NCBI RefSeq assembly: GCF_002291145.1
Contig: NZ_NTGE01000160.1
Coordinates: 1-64,000, forward strand
DNA length: 64,000 nucleotides
Reading direction: 5' to 3'
Source: Streptomyces sp. SA15
Lineage (GTDB): Bacteria; Actinomycetota; Actinomycetes; Streptomycetales; Streptomycetaceae
This document shows positions 10,421-20,064 of this stretch, piece after piece. The notes under the pieces were generated by a model that was not told the origin of the DNA, ran no database searches, and saw only the letters and a list, made by a program, of their open reading frames with translations. Position numbers and translations under genes: made by a program. Each line of letters starts with the position of its first letter. The first letter of the stretch is position 1.

Positions 10421-11691
10421 CCGCCCCCCTTTCGGCGACTGACGTCAACCAGCCCACGCTGCAGCCCGCGGCGCCGACCGGCCGCCGCCTGTCGCTGCCC
10501 GTCCTGCTGCTGGTCATCGCCGGAGCCCTGGCGCTGACCTCGATCGTGCGCATCATCACCGGCGCCGACGGCATCACCAACGTCAGCCAGATGTCCACCG
10601 CCCTCCAGCTCGCCGTCCCGATCGGCCTCGCCGGTCTCGGCGGCCTGTGGGCCGAGCGCGCGGGCGTCGTCAACATCGGCCTCGAGGGCATGATGATCCT
10701 CGGCACCTGGTTCGGCGCCTGGGCCGGATTCCAGTGGGGCCCGTGGACCGGCGTCCTGGTCGGCATCCTCGGCGGCGCGATCGGCGGCCTGGTGCACGCC
10801 GTCGTCACCATCACCTTCAACGTCAACCACATCGTCTCCGGTGTGGCCATCAACATCCTCGCCCTCGGCGCCACCCGCTACCTCGCCCCCCTCGCCTTCG
10901 AGGGCCATCAGGGCGGCTCCGCCAAGCAGTCCCCGCCGGTGGAATCGCTCGGCGACTTCACGGTGCCGGGCCTGTCCGACGGGCTGAGGGATCTCAACGC
11001 GCACGGCTGGTTCTTCATCTCGGACATCGCGGGCCTGCTCGGCGGCCTGGTCACCAACGTCTCCTGGCTGACCCTCATCGCCGTCGCCCTGATCCCCGCG
11101 ACCTGGTGGATCCTGTGGCGCACCGCCTTCGGCCTGCGCCTGCGCTCCTGCGGTGAGAACCCCGTCGCCGCCGAGTCCCTCGGCGTCAACGTCTACAAGT
11201 ACAAGTACCTGGCCGTGATCATCTCCGGCGGACTGGCCGGCCTCGGCGGCGTCTTCCTGTCCATCGTGGCCAACCCGTTCTACCTGGAGGGCCAGGTCAG
11301 CGGCCGCGGCTACATCGGCCTCGCCGCGATGATCTTCGGCAACTGGATGCCGGGCGGACTCGCCATCGGCGCCGGCCTGTTCGGCTACACCGACAGCCTC
11401 AACCTGCGCGGCGGCTCCACGAACGTCCACGCGCTGCTGCTGCTCGCCGCGCTGCTGCTGATCATCGGCGCGATCTGGCTGGCCATCCGGAAGAAGTACG
11501 TCCAGGCCGCGATCACCGTGGCCGTCGGCGCCCTGGTCTTCGCCTGGTACGCGGGCACCAACGAGGTCCCGAACCAGGTCGTCTCCGCCACGCCGTACGT
11601 CATCACGCTCGTCGTTCTCGCCCTGTCGGCCCAGCGCCTGCGGATGCCGAGGGCGAACGGCATGCCGTACCGGAAGGGACAGGGCAAGTGA
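10417..11691 (+). CDS. Nucleoside ABC importer permease 2
   Basis: A 424-residue permease of the same family as its neighbour (NupQ-like). It contains LWAERAGVVNIGLEGMMILG, the family's signature loop, and a second conserved region RSCGENPVAAESLGVNVYKYK. The ATG at 10417 is chosen because it makes an ATGA overlap with permease 1 and gives the expected short cytoplasmic N-terminus. A longer frame from 10180 runs inside permease 1 and is a shadow. The stop overlaps the cdd start (GTGA), so importer and catabolic genes are translationally coupled. Confidence 0.92.
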   Translation: MTAPLSATDVNQPTLQPAAPTGRRLSLPVLLLVIAGALALTSIVRIITGADGITNVSQMSTALQLAVPIGLAGLGGLWAERAGVVNIGLEGMMILGTWFGAWAGFQWGPWTGVLVGILGGAIGGLVHAVVTITFNVNHIVSGVAINILALGATRYLAPLAFEGHQGGSAKQSPPVESLGDFTVPGLSDGLRDLNAHGWFFISDIAGLLGGLVTNVSWLTLIAVALIPATWWILWRTAFGLRLRSCGENPVAAESLGVNVYKYKYLAVIISGGLAGLGGVFLSIVANPFYLEGQVSGRGYIGLAAMIFGNWMPGGLAIGAGLFGYTDSLNLRGGSTNVHALLLLAALLLIIGAIWLAIRKKYVQAAITVAVGALVFAWYAGTNEVPNQVVSATPYVITLVVLALSAQRLRMPRANGMPYRKGQGK

Positions 11692-12080
11692 CCGACGTCG
11701 ACTGGGAGGCGCTGCGTACGGCGGCCCGGGACGCCATGTCCCGGGCGTACGCCCCGTACTCGGGCTACCCGGTCGGCGCCGCCGCGCTGGTCGACGACGG
11801 TCGCACGGTGACGGGCTGCAATGTGGAGAACGCCTCCTACGGCATCGGCCTGTGCGCCGAATGCGGACTCGTCTCGCAGCTGCAGCTCACCGGCGGCGGC
11901 CGGCTGACGCACTTCGTCTGCGTGGAGGGCCAGGGCGAGGTCCTCGTCCCGTGCGGCCGCTGCCGGCAGCTGCTGTACGAGTTCGGCGGGCCGGGCATGC
12001 TCCTGGACACCCCGGCGGGCATCCTGCCGCTGTCCCAGATGCTCCCGCAGGCCTTCGGGCCGGAGCATCTCACCAAGTAA
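11688..12080 (+). CDS. cdd: Cytidine deaminase
   Basis: A 130-residue homotetrameric-type zinc cytidine deaminase converting cytidine and deoxycytidine to uridine and deoxyuridine. The zinc ligands are Cys56 (CAE motif, with catalytic Glu58), Cys89 and Cys92 (PCGRC). The NVENASYG substrate-binding block is present at about 45-52. The GTG start overlaps the preceding permease stop by 4 nt. Its place directly behind the importer and ahead of deoA supports a pyrimidine nucleoside degradation operon. Confidence 0.95.
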   Translation: MTDVDWEALRTAARDAMSRAYAPYSGYPVGAAALVDDGRTVTGCNVENASYGIGLCAECGLVSQLQLTGGGRLTHFVCVEGQGEVLVPCGRCRQLLYEFGGPGMLLDTPAGILPLSQMLPQAFGPEHLTK

Positions 12081-12087
12081 CTCCCGT

Positions 12088-12148
12088 GCGGCCCTTCTGA
12101 GTTGCTCGCGCCAGATACTCACTCGCGTCGGACACTCAGAGGGGCCGC
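12088..12148 (+). promoter_or_regulatory. Long hairpin between cdd and deoA
   Basis: GCGGCCCTTCTGAGT (12088-12102) pairs with ACTCAGAGGGGCCGC (12134-12148), 15 bp with one G-U pair and a 31-nt loop. It begins 7 bp past the cdd stop. It could attenuate or partly terminate transcription into deoA, or protect the upstream mRNA end. Confidence 0.55.
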
Positions 12149-12195
12149 GCAGTTTCTCAATGCTTTTCGGAGCTTTTCGGAAGGAAGGCCAAGCC

Positions 12196-13479
<1,284 letters not shown>

Positions 13480-13501
13480 CCTGGAGTTTTCTCCTTCGGG
13501 T

Positions 13502-13535
13502 GAACGGGATCGGTGGACCGGCGCCGGTCCCGTTC
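13502..13535 (+). terminator. Terminator after deoA
   Basis: GAACGGGA (13502-13509) pairs with TCCCGTTC (13528-13535). The interior contains the self-complementary GACCGGCGCCGGTC (13516-13529). It probably ends the importer-cdd-deoA transcript. Confidence 0.65.
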
Positions 13536-13554
13536 GGCGTGTTTGGCTGGCCAT

Positions 13555-14145
13555 ATGGGTGTGCCTGACGGCGACTACATCATGGCCGACAACGAGTGGG
13601 ACGAACTCGTCTGGATCTGGGAGCAGACGGACGCACCCAAGGGCTGCAAGGTGGAGATCATCGAGGGACTCGTCACGGTGACGCCCTTGTCCGCCGGCGC
13701 ACACCACGCCATTGCCGAGCGCGTGCAGCGGCCCCTCTATGAGGTGATCCCGGAGGAATGGGACGTCTACCAGCGGTTGGGCATGGCTGTGCCATCCCGA
13801 CTCGGGCTCTACGTGCCGGACCTCGCTGTGATGCCGATGCAGACGCTCCGTGCAGGGAACGGCAATTTCGTCCCCGCAGGTGACGCAGAACTCGTCGTGG
13901 AGGTCACGTCCCGGGCCACCGCGAGGAACGACCGTATCCACAAGAGCGCCGGCTACGCCGAGGCCGGTATCTCGCTCTACCTCCTCATCGACAGCCTGGC
14001 CCCGGGCGGCCCGACGATCACGCTGTACGGCGAACCGAAGGGCGACGTGTACCGCCTCTTGCACGCGTGCAAGTTCGGAGACCAGATCACCCTGCCGCTG
14101 CCCTTCGATCTCGCCCTCGACACCGGCGAGTTCCTCATGGGCTGA
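13555..14145 (+). CDS. Uma2 family (DUF820) putative endonuclease
   Basis: A protein of about 196 residues of the Uma2/DUF820 family, predicted to have a PD-(D/E)XK nuclease fold. Relevant residues appear in YVPDLAVMP and LVVEVTSRATARNDRIHKSAGYAEAGI, the usual D...EVxS...K pattern. The biological role of the family is unclear. It is greatly expanded in cyanobacteria and Streptomyces. The start could be ATG 13555 or ATG 13582 (MADNEWDEL), and no strong ribosome site decides. It converges on the AEC transporter gene, with only 7 bp between stops. Confidence 0.8.
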   Translation: MGVPDGDYIMADNEWDELVWIWEQTDAPKGCKVEIIEGLVTVTPLSAGAHHAIAERVQRPLYEVIPEEWDVYQRLGMAVPSRLGLYVPDLAVMPMQTLRAGNGNFVPAGDAELVVEVTSRATARNDRIHKSAGYAEAGISLYLLIDSLAPGGPTITLYGEPKGDVYRLLHACKFGDQITLPLPFDLALDTGEFLMG

Positions 14146-14152
14146 CGCCCCG

Positions 14153-15079
14153 TCATCCCAACAACGCCGCCACCCCCACCAACACCGGCACGGACAGCAA
14201 CGTCGACAGCAGTATGGAGTCCCGCGCCAACCCCTCGCCCACGCGATACCGGCTCGCGTACGTGAACAGGTTCTGTGCGGCCGGCAGCGCCGACGTCACC
14301 ACCACGTCGAGCAGGGGTGCGCCGTGCAGCCCGAACACTCCCGCCGCCAGTGCCCAGGCCACCGCCGGCTGGCCCACCGTCTTCAACGCGACCGAGAGCA
14401 GCACGAGTTGTCTGTCCGGGCCCCGGCCCGGCATCGTGCTGCCGCACAGGGAGATGCCGAAGGCGAGCAGGACCGCCGGGACGGACATGTTGCCGATCAG
14501 GGTCAGCGGGTCCATGACGGCGGACGGGACGTGGATGCCTGCTGCCGACACCGCGACCCCGGCCAGTGAGCCCACCGCTATCGGGTTGCGCAGGGGCGTG
14601 AGCAGGCGTTGCCACAGGGGCCCCTTCTCGCCCTCGTCCTTGCCCGCCAGGTCCAGGATCGTCAGGGCGACGGGCGTGAGCACGAGGAGCTGGAAGAGCA
14701 GCACCGGCGCCACCAGCGAGGCGTCGCCCAGGACGTACACGGCGATCGGGATGCCGAGGTTGCCGGAGTTGACGTAGCTGGAGCAGAGCGCGCCGATGGT
14801 CGTCCGGCCCAGGCCCCAGCCTCGTACGGCGCCCACCGCGACGAAGACCCCCGCCGCCGCTGCCGTACTCAGCGCGGTCACCAGCAGGCGGCTGGAGAAG
14901 ATCAGCGACAGGTCGGTCCCCGCCAGCGTCGTGAACAGCAGGGCCGGTGAGGCGACGTGGAAGGCGAGCCGGGTCAGCACCTCGCGGCCGTGGTCGCCGA
15001 GGTGGCCGCGTCGGCCGATCACATAGCCGACGCCGATGACGACGGCGATCACCGCGAAGCCCGTCAGCACCCCCCGCAC
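14153..15079 (-). CDS. AEC family (auxin efflux carrier-like) transporter
   Basis: A 308-residue membrane protein with about ten hydrophobic segments in two five-helix halves and the central PxxxGNLG-type motif (YVNSGNLGIPIAVYVLG), plus SLCGSTMPGR in the second half. Bacterial AEC proteins export organic acids such as malate. GTG 15079 is preferred (VRGVLTGFAVIAVV) because it follows a GGGGAG ribosome site. The longer frame to 15178 adds a Pro/Gly-rich stretch with no membrane character. Substrate unknown. Confidence 0.85.
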   Translation of the reverse strand: MRGVLTGFAVIAVVIGVGYVIGRRGHLGDHGREVLTRLAFHVASPALLFTTLAGTDLSLIFSSRLLVTALSTAAAAGVFVAVGAVRGWGLGRTTIGALCSSYVNSGNLGIPIAVYVLGDASLVAPVLLFQLLVLTPVALTILDLAGKDEGEKGPLWQRLLTPLRNPIAVGSLAGVAVSAAGIHVPSAVMDPLTLIGNMSVPAVLLAFGISLCGSTMPGRGPDRQLVLLSVALKTVGQPAVAWALAAGVFGLHGAPLLDVVVTSALPAAQNLFTYASRYRVGEGLARDSILLSTLLSVPVLVGVAALLG

Positions 15080-15217
15080 GGAATCTCCCCCGAGGTGAGG
15101 AGTCCGTCGACCGGGCAGGGAGACGCTGATCTGTGGCGCATACACCCAACCCTCCGGGGAAGGTGGGCCGCAGGTCAATGTGATCCCGGTCGGCTCTGCG
15201 GGTTCCGAGGAGTTCCG

Positions 15218-15613
15218 ATGAGTTACGCCCGCCCGCGAGGTCTACAGATCGTGGACGCCATGACACCCGCTGTACTCGTGCTGACCGGCCCCGTCCCCAG
15301 GGACGAGGTGACCGGGCTGTGCGACGACGTACGGGCGCTGCTGGAAGCCACGGGGGCACGTGGGCCGAGCGTCGTGGTGTGCGATGTCGGAGGGCTCGGG
15401 CCGCCGGGGCTCGGTGCCGTCGACCTGCTGGCACGGCTGGAGCTCACGGCCCGGCGGGCCGGGGGCAGGATCCGGCTGCGGGACCCCGACCCCGCCCTAC
15501 GCGCCCTCCTCGACCTGGTCGGCCTCCCCTTCGAGGTGGAGGGGCAGCCCGAACAGCGGGAACCAGCGCTGGGTGTCGAGGAAGCAGTGGAACCCGGTGA
15601 TCCGGCCCTCTGA
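15218..15613 (+). CDS. STAS-domain protein (anti-sigma factor antagonist-like)
   Basis: A 131-residue protein with one STAS fold: AVLVLTGPVPRDEVTGLCDDVRALLEATG, then VVVCDVGGLGPPGLGAVDLLARLELTARRAGGRIRL. Such domains bind anti-sigma factors or regulate transporters. The usual phosphorylatable Ser/Thr position is not obvious (GGLGPPGL), so it may be unphosphorylated. ATG 15218 has a clear GAGGAG ribosome site 5 nt upstream. The last 117 nt overlap the 3' end of the convergent sigma factor gene, suggesting a functional pairing or simply a drifted stop codon. Confidence 0.8.
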   Translation: MSYARPRGLQIVDAMTPAVLVLTGPVPRDEVTGLCDDVRALLEATGARGPSVVVCDVGGLGPPGLGAVDLLARLELTARRAGGRIRLRDPDPALRALLDLVGLPFEVEGQPEQREPALGVEEAVEPGDPAL

Positions 15614-16513
15614 AATCTCCAGCACCTGCACCGCCCACGGGGTGAAGCCGCCCTTCTCCGGGTCCGGCTTGTACTGGGCGAACCCGGGAAGACCATTGAC
15701 CTGGACGGGCACGAGACGCGAGCCCGCGCACGGGGCGCCGAGCGTCGTCATGAAGCCGGTGATGTCCTGCTGCCCCGTCAGCCACAGGTCGAACGGCGGC
15801 ATCGTCATGACGGCGTCCTCGTGCAGCAGCGCCGTCAGAGCCGTCATGTCGTAGCCCTCGAACGCCGCCACATAGCGCTCCAGGAGCTTCTGCTGCTCCT
15901 CGTCCAGCGGGTCGGAGACGGCCGCGTCGGTGCCGTGCGCGTCCCGCTCGGCGAGCGTCGCCCGGGCCCGCTGCAACGCGCTGTTGACCGAGGCGACCGA
16001 GGTGCCGAGCAACTCGGCGACCTCGCTCGCCTTCCAGGCCAGCACCTCACGCAGGATCAGCACGGCACGCTGCTTGGGCGGGAGCTGCTGCAGGGCGGCC
16101 ATGAAGGCGAGCCGTACGGACTCCTTGGCGACGGCCGCCTCTGCCGGGTCGTCTGTCGTGGGGAGGACTCGTGCGTCGGGCATGGGTTCCAGCCAGGTGT
16201 TGTCCGGGCGGGGGGAGAGGGCGGCCTGGGCGAGGGGGGTGGACTCGGTGAGGTCCATGGGCCGGGCGCGTTTGTTGCCGGCCGTCAGCATGTCCAGGCA
16301 GACGTTCGTCGCGATGCGGTAGAGCCACGAGCGGAGGCTGGAGCGGCCCTCGAACTTGTCGTAGCTGCGCCAGGCTCGGACCATGGTGTCCTGGACCGCG
16401 TCCTCGGCCTCGAAGGAGGAGCCGAGCATGCGGTAGCAGTAGCCGGTCAGTTCTGTTCGGTGTTTCTCGAGCCTGACGTCGAGGTCTGACGTCGTCGCCG
16501 TGCCGTTCGTCAT
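15497..16513 (-). CDS. ECF sigma factor with C-terminal SnoaL-like domain
   Basis: A 338-residue sigma factor of the TIGR02960/SigG-like group. Region 2 lies around residues 15-85 (YCYRMLGSSFEAEDAVQDTMVRAW, RSSLRSWLYRIATNVCLD), region 4 at about 130-185 (LQQLPPKQRAVLILREVLAWKASEVAELL). A SnoaL/NTF2-like domain of about 120 residues follows (MPPFDLWLTGQQDITGF), which in related ECF groups controls activity in place of an anti-sigma factor. ATG 16513 begins MTNGTATTSDLDV; upstream in-frame codons are Arg/Gly-rich. The target promoters are unknown. Confidence 0.88.
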   Translation of the reverse strand: MTNGTATTSDLDVRLEKHRTELTGYCYRMLGSSFEAEDAVQDTMVRAWRSYDKFEGRSSLRSWLYRIATNVCLDMLTAGNKRARPMDLTESTPLAQAALSPRPDNTWLEPMPDARVLPTTDDPAEAAVAKESVRLAFMAALQQLPPKQRAVLILREVLAWKASEVAELLGTSVASVNSALQRARATLAERDAHGTDAAVSDPLDEEQQKLLERYVAAFEGYDMTALTALLHEDAVMTMPPFDLWLTGQQDITGFMTTLGAPCAGSRLVPVQVNGLPGFAQYKPDPEKGGFTPWAVQVLEISEGRITGFHCFLDTQRWFPLFGLPLHLEGEADQVEEGA

Positions 16514-16659
16514 CGTCCACCCACCCCTGTGGCCGTTCCCATCCGCGCGCCTCTTTGCGCCCAGCACTTCGGAAGCTACCGCAGCACACTGACAATGGCG
16601 CCCGGAGCTGGGAAAGGGGCAGGTGAAAGAGGGGACCCCGATCCCGGCTCGGTGGTCGA

Positions 16660-16850
16660 GAGGTGCACCACATCCAGCCCGTCCGGCGCTTGAGGACGAG
16701 GCCGTCGAGGCCGAAGGGGGTCTGGGGCACAGCCCCAGCGGGGTGCAGAGGCGGAGCCCCGCGAGGGGTGCAGGGGACGCAGTCCCCGCCGGGTTCCAGG
16801 GGCGGAGCCCCTGGCGGGGTCGAAGGGGCAGCGCCCCTGGGGACGGGACG
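16660..16850. repeat. Dispersed Streptomyces intergenic repeat with a series of triloop hairpins
   Basis: The 366-bp gap between the sigma factor and MFS genes (16514-16879) has no gene but carries a block beginning CATCCAGCCCGTCCGGCGCT, a sequence I recognise as a frequent Streptomyces intergenic repeat. It is followed by at least four stem-loops with 3-nt loops: CTGGGGC/GCCCCAG (16722-16738), GGGGAC/GTCCCC (16773-16787), CAGGGGC/GCCCCTG (16797-16813) and AGGGGC/GCCCCT (16824-16838). These could act as terminators or mRNA-end protectors, or be remnants of a small mobile repeat. Confidence 0.75.
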
Positions 16851-16879
16851 GGTAGGGGCGGCGGGGGCGAACCCCTCCC

Positions 16880-18163
16880 TCAGCGCACCGCCACCGGCAC
16901 CCGCCCCCGCCGCGCAGCGACCCGCGCCGCCCGCGTCCCGAACACCGTGATCGTCACCACGCCCACAACCGCCAGCAGACCGACCCCCACCGTCCCGGCC
17001 CAACCGCCCGCATGAAACGCCACCGCCCCCACCATGCTCCCCGCACTGGAGCCGACGTAGTACGCCGACTGATACAGCGCCGACGCCTGCGCCCGCCCCC
17101 GCGTCGCCGTCTTGCTCACCGCCGACGACGCGACAGCGTGCCCCGCGAAGAAGCCCCCGGTGATCAGCACCAGCCCCAGCAGCACCAGCGGCAGCGACCC
17201 GGCCAGCGACAGCACCAGCCCCGCAGCCGTCGTACCACCCGCCGCGTACAGCGCACCCCGCCGCCCCAGCCGGCCCACCAGCCGCCCCGCCGTCGACGCC
17301 GACACCGTACCGACCAGGTAGACCAGGAAGATCGAGCCGACGACGCCCTGCGGCAGCCCGAAGGGAGCCTCCGACAGCCGGTACCCGATGACCGTGTACA
17401 CGCCGCCGAACACCGTCATGAACAGCGCCCCGATCGCATACAACCGGCACAGCAGCGGGTCGGACAGATGGTCACGGACCGTACGGGCCAGCACCCGCGG
17501 CCGCAGCGACCCCGCCACGAAGTGCTTCGGCGCCGGCAACAACGCCCGGAACGCCACCGCACACGCCACCGCGATCGCGCCGATCACACCGACGGCGACC
17601 CGCCAGCCCCACTCCTGCGCGACCCACCCGGTGATGACCCGGCCACTCATCCCGCCGACGCTGTTGCCCGCGACGAACAGCCCGATCGCCGTCACCAGCG
17701 CCTTCGGCCGGACCTCCTCCGCGAGATACGCCGTCGCCGAGGCCGGCAGACCGGCCAGCGCCGCCCCCTGAACGGCCCGCAGCACGACCAGCGCGGTCAG
17801 CGAGGGAGCGAAGGGGACCAGCAGACCCACGGTCACCGCGACCGCCAGCGAGGCCGTCATCACCGTACGACGGCCGAAGCGTTCCGACAGGGCGCTCATC
17901 GGCAGCACGAACAGCGCCAGAGCCCCCGTCGCAGCCGCCACCGTCCAGCTCGCCTCGCTCGCCGCCACCCCGAACTCGCCCGAGATCAACGGCAGGAGCG
18001 CCTGCGTGGAGTACAGGAGGGCGAAGGTCGCGACACCGGCGAGGAAGAGGGCGAAGCTCATCCGGCGATAGCCGGGGCCGCCCGGGGCCATACGGGAGTC
18101 GACGACAGGGGCAGAGGACGCGGCGCCCACGATGGTGGACGCCTCGGTACTGGCGGGAGACAT
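16880..18163 (-). CDS. MFS transporter, probable exporter
   Basis: A 427-residue major facilitator protein with twelve predicted membrane segments. It shows the MFS loop 2-3 motif in the form SALSERFGRRTVMTASL and a second-half copy GRLVGRLGRRGALYAAG. It resembles the YnfM/CynX-like DHA1 exporters and is transcribed divergently from a LysR regulator, a common arrangement for regulated efflux. A TAGCTT hexamer sits 6 nt before the ATG, indicating a leaderless mRNA. The substrate cannot be inferred. Confidence 0.9.
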   Translation of the reverse strand: MSPASTEASTIVGAASSAPVVDSRMAPGGPGYRRMSFALFLAGVATFALLYSTQALLPLISGEFGVAASEASWTVAAATGALALFVLPMSALSERFGRRTVMTASLAVAVTVGLLVPFAPSLTALVVLRAVQGAALAGLPASATAYLAEEVRPKALVTAIGLFVAGNSVGGMSGRVITGWVAQEWGWRVAVGVIGAIAVACAVAFRALLPAPKHFVAGSLRPRVLARTVRDHLSDPLLCRLYAIGALFMTVFGGVYTVIGYRLSEAPFGLPQGVVGSIFLVYLVGTVSASTAGRLVGRLGRRGALYAAGGTTAAGLVLSLAGSLPLVLLGLVLITGGFFAGHAVASSAVSKTATRGRAQASALYQSAYYVGSSAGSMVGAVAFHAGGWAGTVGVGLLAVVGVVTITVFGTRAARVAARRGRVPVAVR

Positions 18164-18169
18164 GCTTCG

Positions 18170-18175
18170 AAGCTA
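18170..18175 (-). promoter_or_regulatory. -10 element (TAGCTT) of the MFS gene
   Basis: Read on the minus strand, TAGCTT is followed by 6 nt and then the ATG at 18163. The transcript would start at or next to the A of the ATG. Confidence 0.5.
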
Positions 18176-18213
18176 CGTACGCCCCCACTGATCCGTCCAA
18201 TGCATGGAAACGC

Positions 18214-18219
18214 CATAAT
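18214..18219 (+). promoter_or_regulatory. -10 element (CATAAT) of the LysR gene
   Basis: CATAAT is followed by 7 nt and the ATG at 18227, suggesting leaderless expression and supporting that start codon. The imperfect dyad ATGG-N5-CCAT (18204-18216) overlaps it and is a candidate LysR autoregulatory site. Confidence 0.45.
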
Positions 18220-18226
18220 CGTTCCC

Positions 18227-19216
18227 ATGGCGCATCAACACAGGTCACAGGCTCACCTGTCACCGTCCAGTGACACACGAGACATGGCAGAGACGGCGGA
18301 CACGGCGGACACGGCGGACATGGCGAGGCTGCTCGCCCCCCGCCTCGCCTACTTCGCCGGCGTGGCCCGCACCGAGCACGTCACCCGCGCCGCCCAGGAG
18401 ATGCAGGTCCCGCAGTCCACCCTCTCCCGCGCCATGGTCCGCCTCGAACAGGACCTGGGCGTCGACCTGTTCGCCCGCCGCGGCCGTACGGTCTCTCTCA
18501 CCCCCGCGGGCCGCACCTTTCTCGGCTCCGTCGAACGCGCCCTCGCCGAGATCGAGCGTGCCGCCGAAGAGGTCCGCGCCGACGCCGACCCCACCGCCGG
18601 CAAGGTCGCCTTCGGTTTCCTGCACACCATGGGCGCCGAAACCGTGCCGGGCCTCATCCAGGCCTTCCGCGCCGACCACCCGCGCGTCCGCTTCAGCCTC
18701 GTCCAGAACTACGGCGAGGCGATGATCGAACGCCTGCGAGCGGGCGAACTGGACCTCTGCCTGACCTCCCCGGTCCCCGACGCCCCCGATCTCGTGGCCC
18801 TCCGCCTCGACGAACAGAAGCTCCGCCTCGTCGTCCCGGCCGACCACCGCCTCGCGGCCCGCAGACGCATCCGCCTCGCCGAGGCCGCCGACGAAACCTT
18901 CGTCACCCTGGAACCCGGCTACGGCCTCCGCCGCATCACGGACGACCTCTGCCAGGAGGCGGGCTTCCGCCCCCGGGTGGCCTTCGAGGGAGAGGAGGCG
19001 GAAACCCTGAGGGGCTTGGTGGCAGCGGGCCTCGGGGTGGCGCTTCTACCTCCACCGGCAGTCCCACGCCCGGGAGTAGTGGAACTGACGGTCACGGCGC
19101 CGCGAGCGGCACGCGAAATCGGCGTCGCCTGGCTCGACGGCCACCCGGACACACCCCCGGTGGCAGCCTTCAAGAAGTTCCTCCTGTCAAGACGGGGCAA
19201 CTTGCTGCCGGGTTAG
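18227..19216 (+). CDS. LysR family transcriptional regulator
   Basis: A 329-residue LysR-type regulator. The winged helix-turn-helix occupies about residues 35-95 (LAYFAGVARTEHVTRAAQEM, TLSRAMVRLEQDLGVDLFARR), followed by a type 2 periplasmic-binding-like effector domain (KVAFGFLHTMGAETVPGLIQAF). It is divergent from the MFS gene and probably controls it. The start is uncertain (ATG 18227, 18284 or 18320), but 18227 fits a -10 element 7 nt upstream. The N-terminal contains a short Ala-Asp-Thr repeat made by a 9-bp tandem DNA repeat, which is likely unstructured. Confidence 0.88.
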   Translation: MAHQHRSQAHLSPSSDTRDMAETADTADTADMARLLAPRLAYFAGVARTEHVTRAAQEMQVPQSTLSRAMVRLEQDLGVDLFARRGRTVSLTPAGRTFLGSVERALAEIERAAEEVRADADPTAGKVAFGFLHTMGAETVPGLIQAFRADHPRVRFSLVQNYGEAMIERLRAGELDLCLTSPVPDAPDLVALRLDEQKLRLVVPADHRLAARRRIRLAEAADETFVTLEPGYGLRRITDDLCQEAGFRPRVAFEGEEAETLRGLVAAGLGVALLPPPAVPRPGVVELTVTAPRAAREIGVAWLDGHPDTPPVAAFKKFLLSRRGNLLPG

Positions 19217-19302
19217 GGGCGCGGGGCTGTGTTGAACATGCGGCTCCGCCGCGTGGGCGCGACGAGCCCCCACAAACCCGCACACCACACCGAACCCAAG
19301 GA

Positions 19303-20064
19303 TCAACGGCGAAGGGACCGCCCGAAGCCGGAGGCAAGCGGCATCCGCAACCCCAAAGGAGGCGGAGCCGCAAGCGCATCCCGAACCGGCCGGGCAAACG
19401 CCCGCCCGAACAACGCCCCCATCACAAAGTCCTCAGCCAACGCATGCACTTCATCCCGATGCTGATGCAACCCGTGCCCATCGGAGTGCACCTCGAACCG
19501 ACACACCTCCCGGTTCACCTTCTTCACCCGAGCCGCCAGCCGAAACGACAACTCAGGATCCGTACGCTCGTCATTCGTGCCGTGCACGATCAGCACCCGC
19601 CGCCCCACCAACTGCTTCACCGGTTCGGGCGGTGCGGCCACGTCCTCCTCGGGCAGCCAAGGGGCCATCGCGACCACGGAGTTGACGGCCTCGTGCCCGC
19701 CCGCGTGCAGCGCCGCGCGGCCGCCCATGTCGACGCCGGCGAGGCAGACGGGGACGTCGCCGTAGCGTCGTACGACCTCCTCCACGGCCCAGGACGCGTC
19801 CTGGGCCAGATGGGCCTCGCTGCCGTTCCAGCCGCGATAGCGGTAGTGGACGACATGCGCGGCGAGCCCCTCCTCGCGGCCCGCGCGGGCGAGTCGGCGG
19901 CCCAGCGCCCGAACGGACGCCGTCGCCAGCATGGGGGACGGTCTGCGGTGGGAGACCTCGTCGCCGCCGGGGAGCAGCAGAACCACCCCGCTCACCGCCG
20001 TCGGCTCCGGGCCGAGCGCCCGCCCCAGCCGGGCCGTGCGAACCGGCGTCGCTTGCTGTGCCAT
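19303..20064 (-). CDS. Alpha/beta hydrolase with Asp at the nucleophile position
   Basis: A 253-residue single-domain alpha/beta hydrolase. Strands and turns include VVLLLPGGDEVSH (oxyanion region), HYRYRGWNGSEAH, the nucleophile elbow CLAGVDMGGRAAL, VLIVHGTNDERTDP (acid) and SDGHGLHQH (histidine). The elbow reads G-V-D-M-G, so the usual Ser is replaced by Asp, as in epoxide hydrolases and haloalkane dehalogenases, or the protein is a non-classical hydrolase. Substrate unknown. It is divergent from add across a 113-bp spacer that contains the add operator. Confidence 0.82.
   Translation of the reverse strand: MAQQATPVRTARLGRALGPEPTAVSGVVLLLPGGDEVSHRRPSPMLATASVRALGRRLARAGREEGLAAHVVHYRYRGWNGSEAHLAQDASWAVEEVVRRYGDVPVCLAGVDMGGRAALHAGGHEAVNSVVAMAPWLPEEDVAAPPEPVKQLVGRRVLIVHGTNDERTDPELSFRLAARVKKVNREVCRFEVHSDGHGLHQHRDEVHALAEDFVMGALFGRAFARPVRDALAAPPPLGLRMPLASGFGRSLRR

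Noticed and set aside
17012..18226. Upstream extension of the LysR gene
   Set aside because: It runs antisense through the MFS gene and is Arg/His/Pro/Gln-rich; the winged helix begins after 18320.
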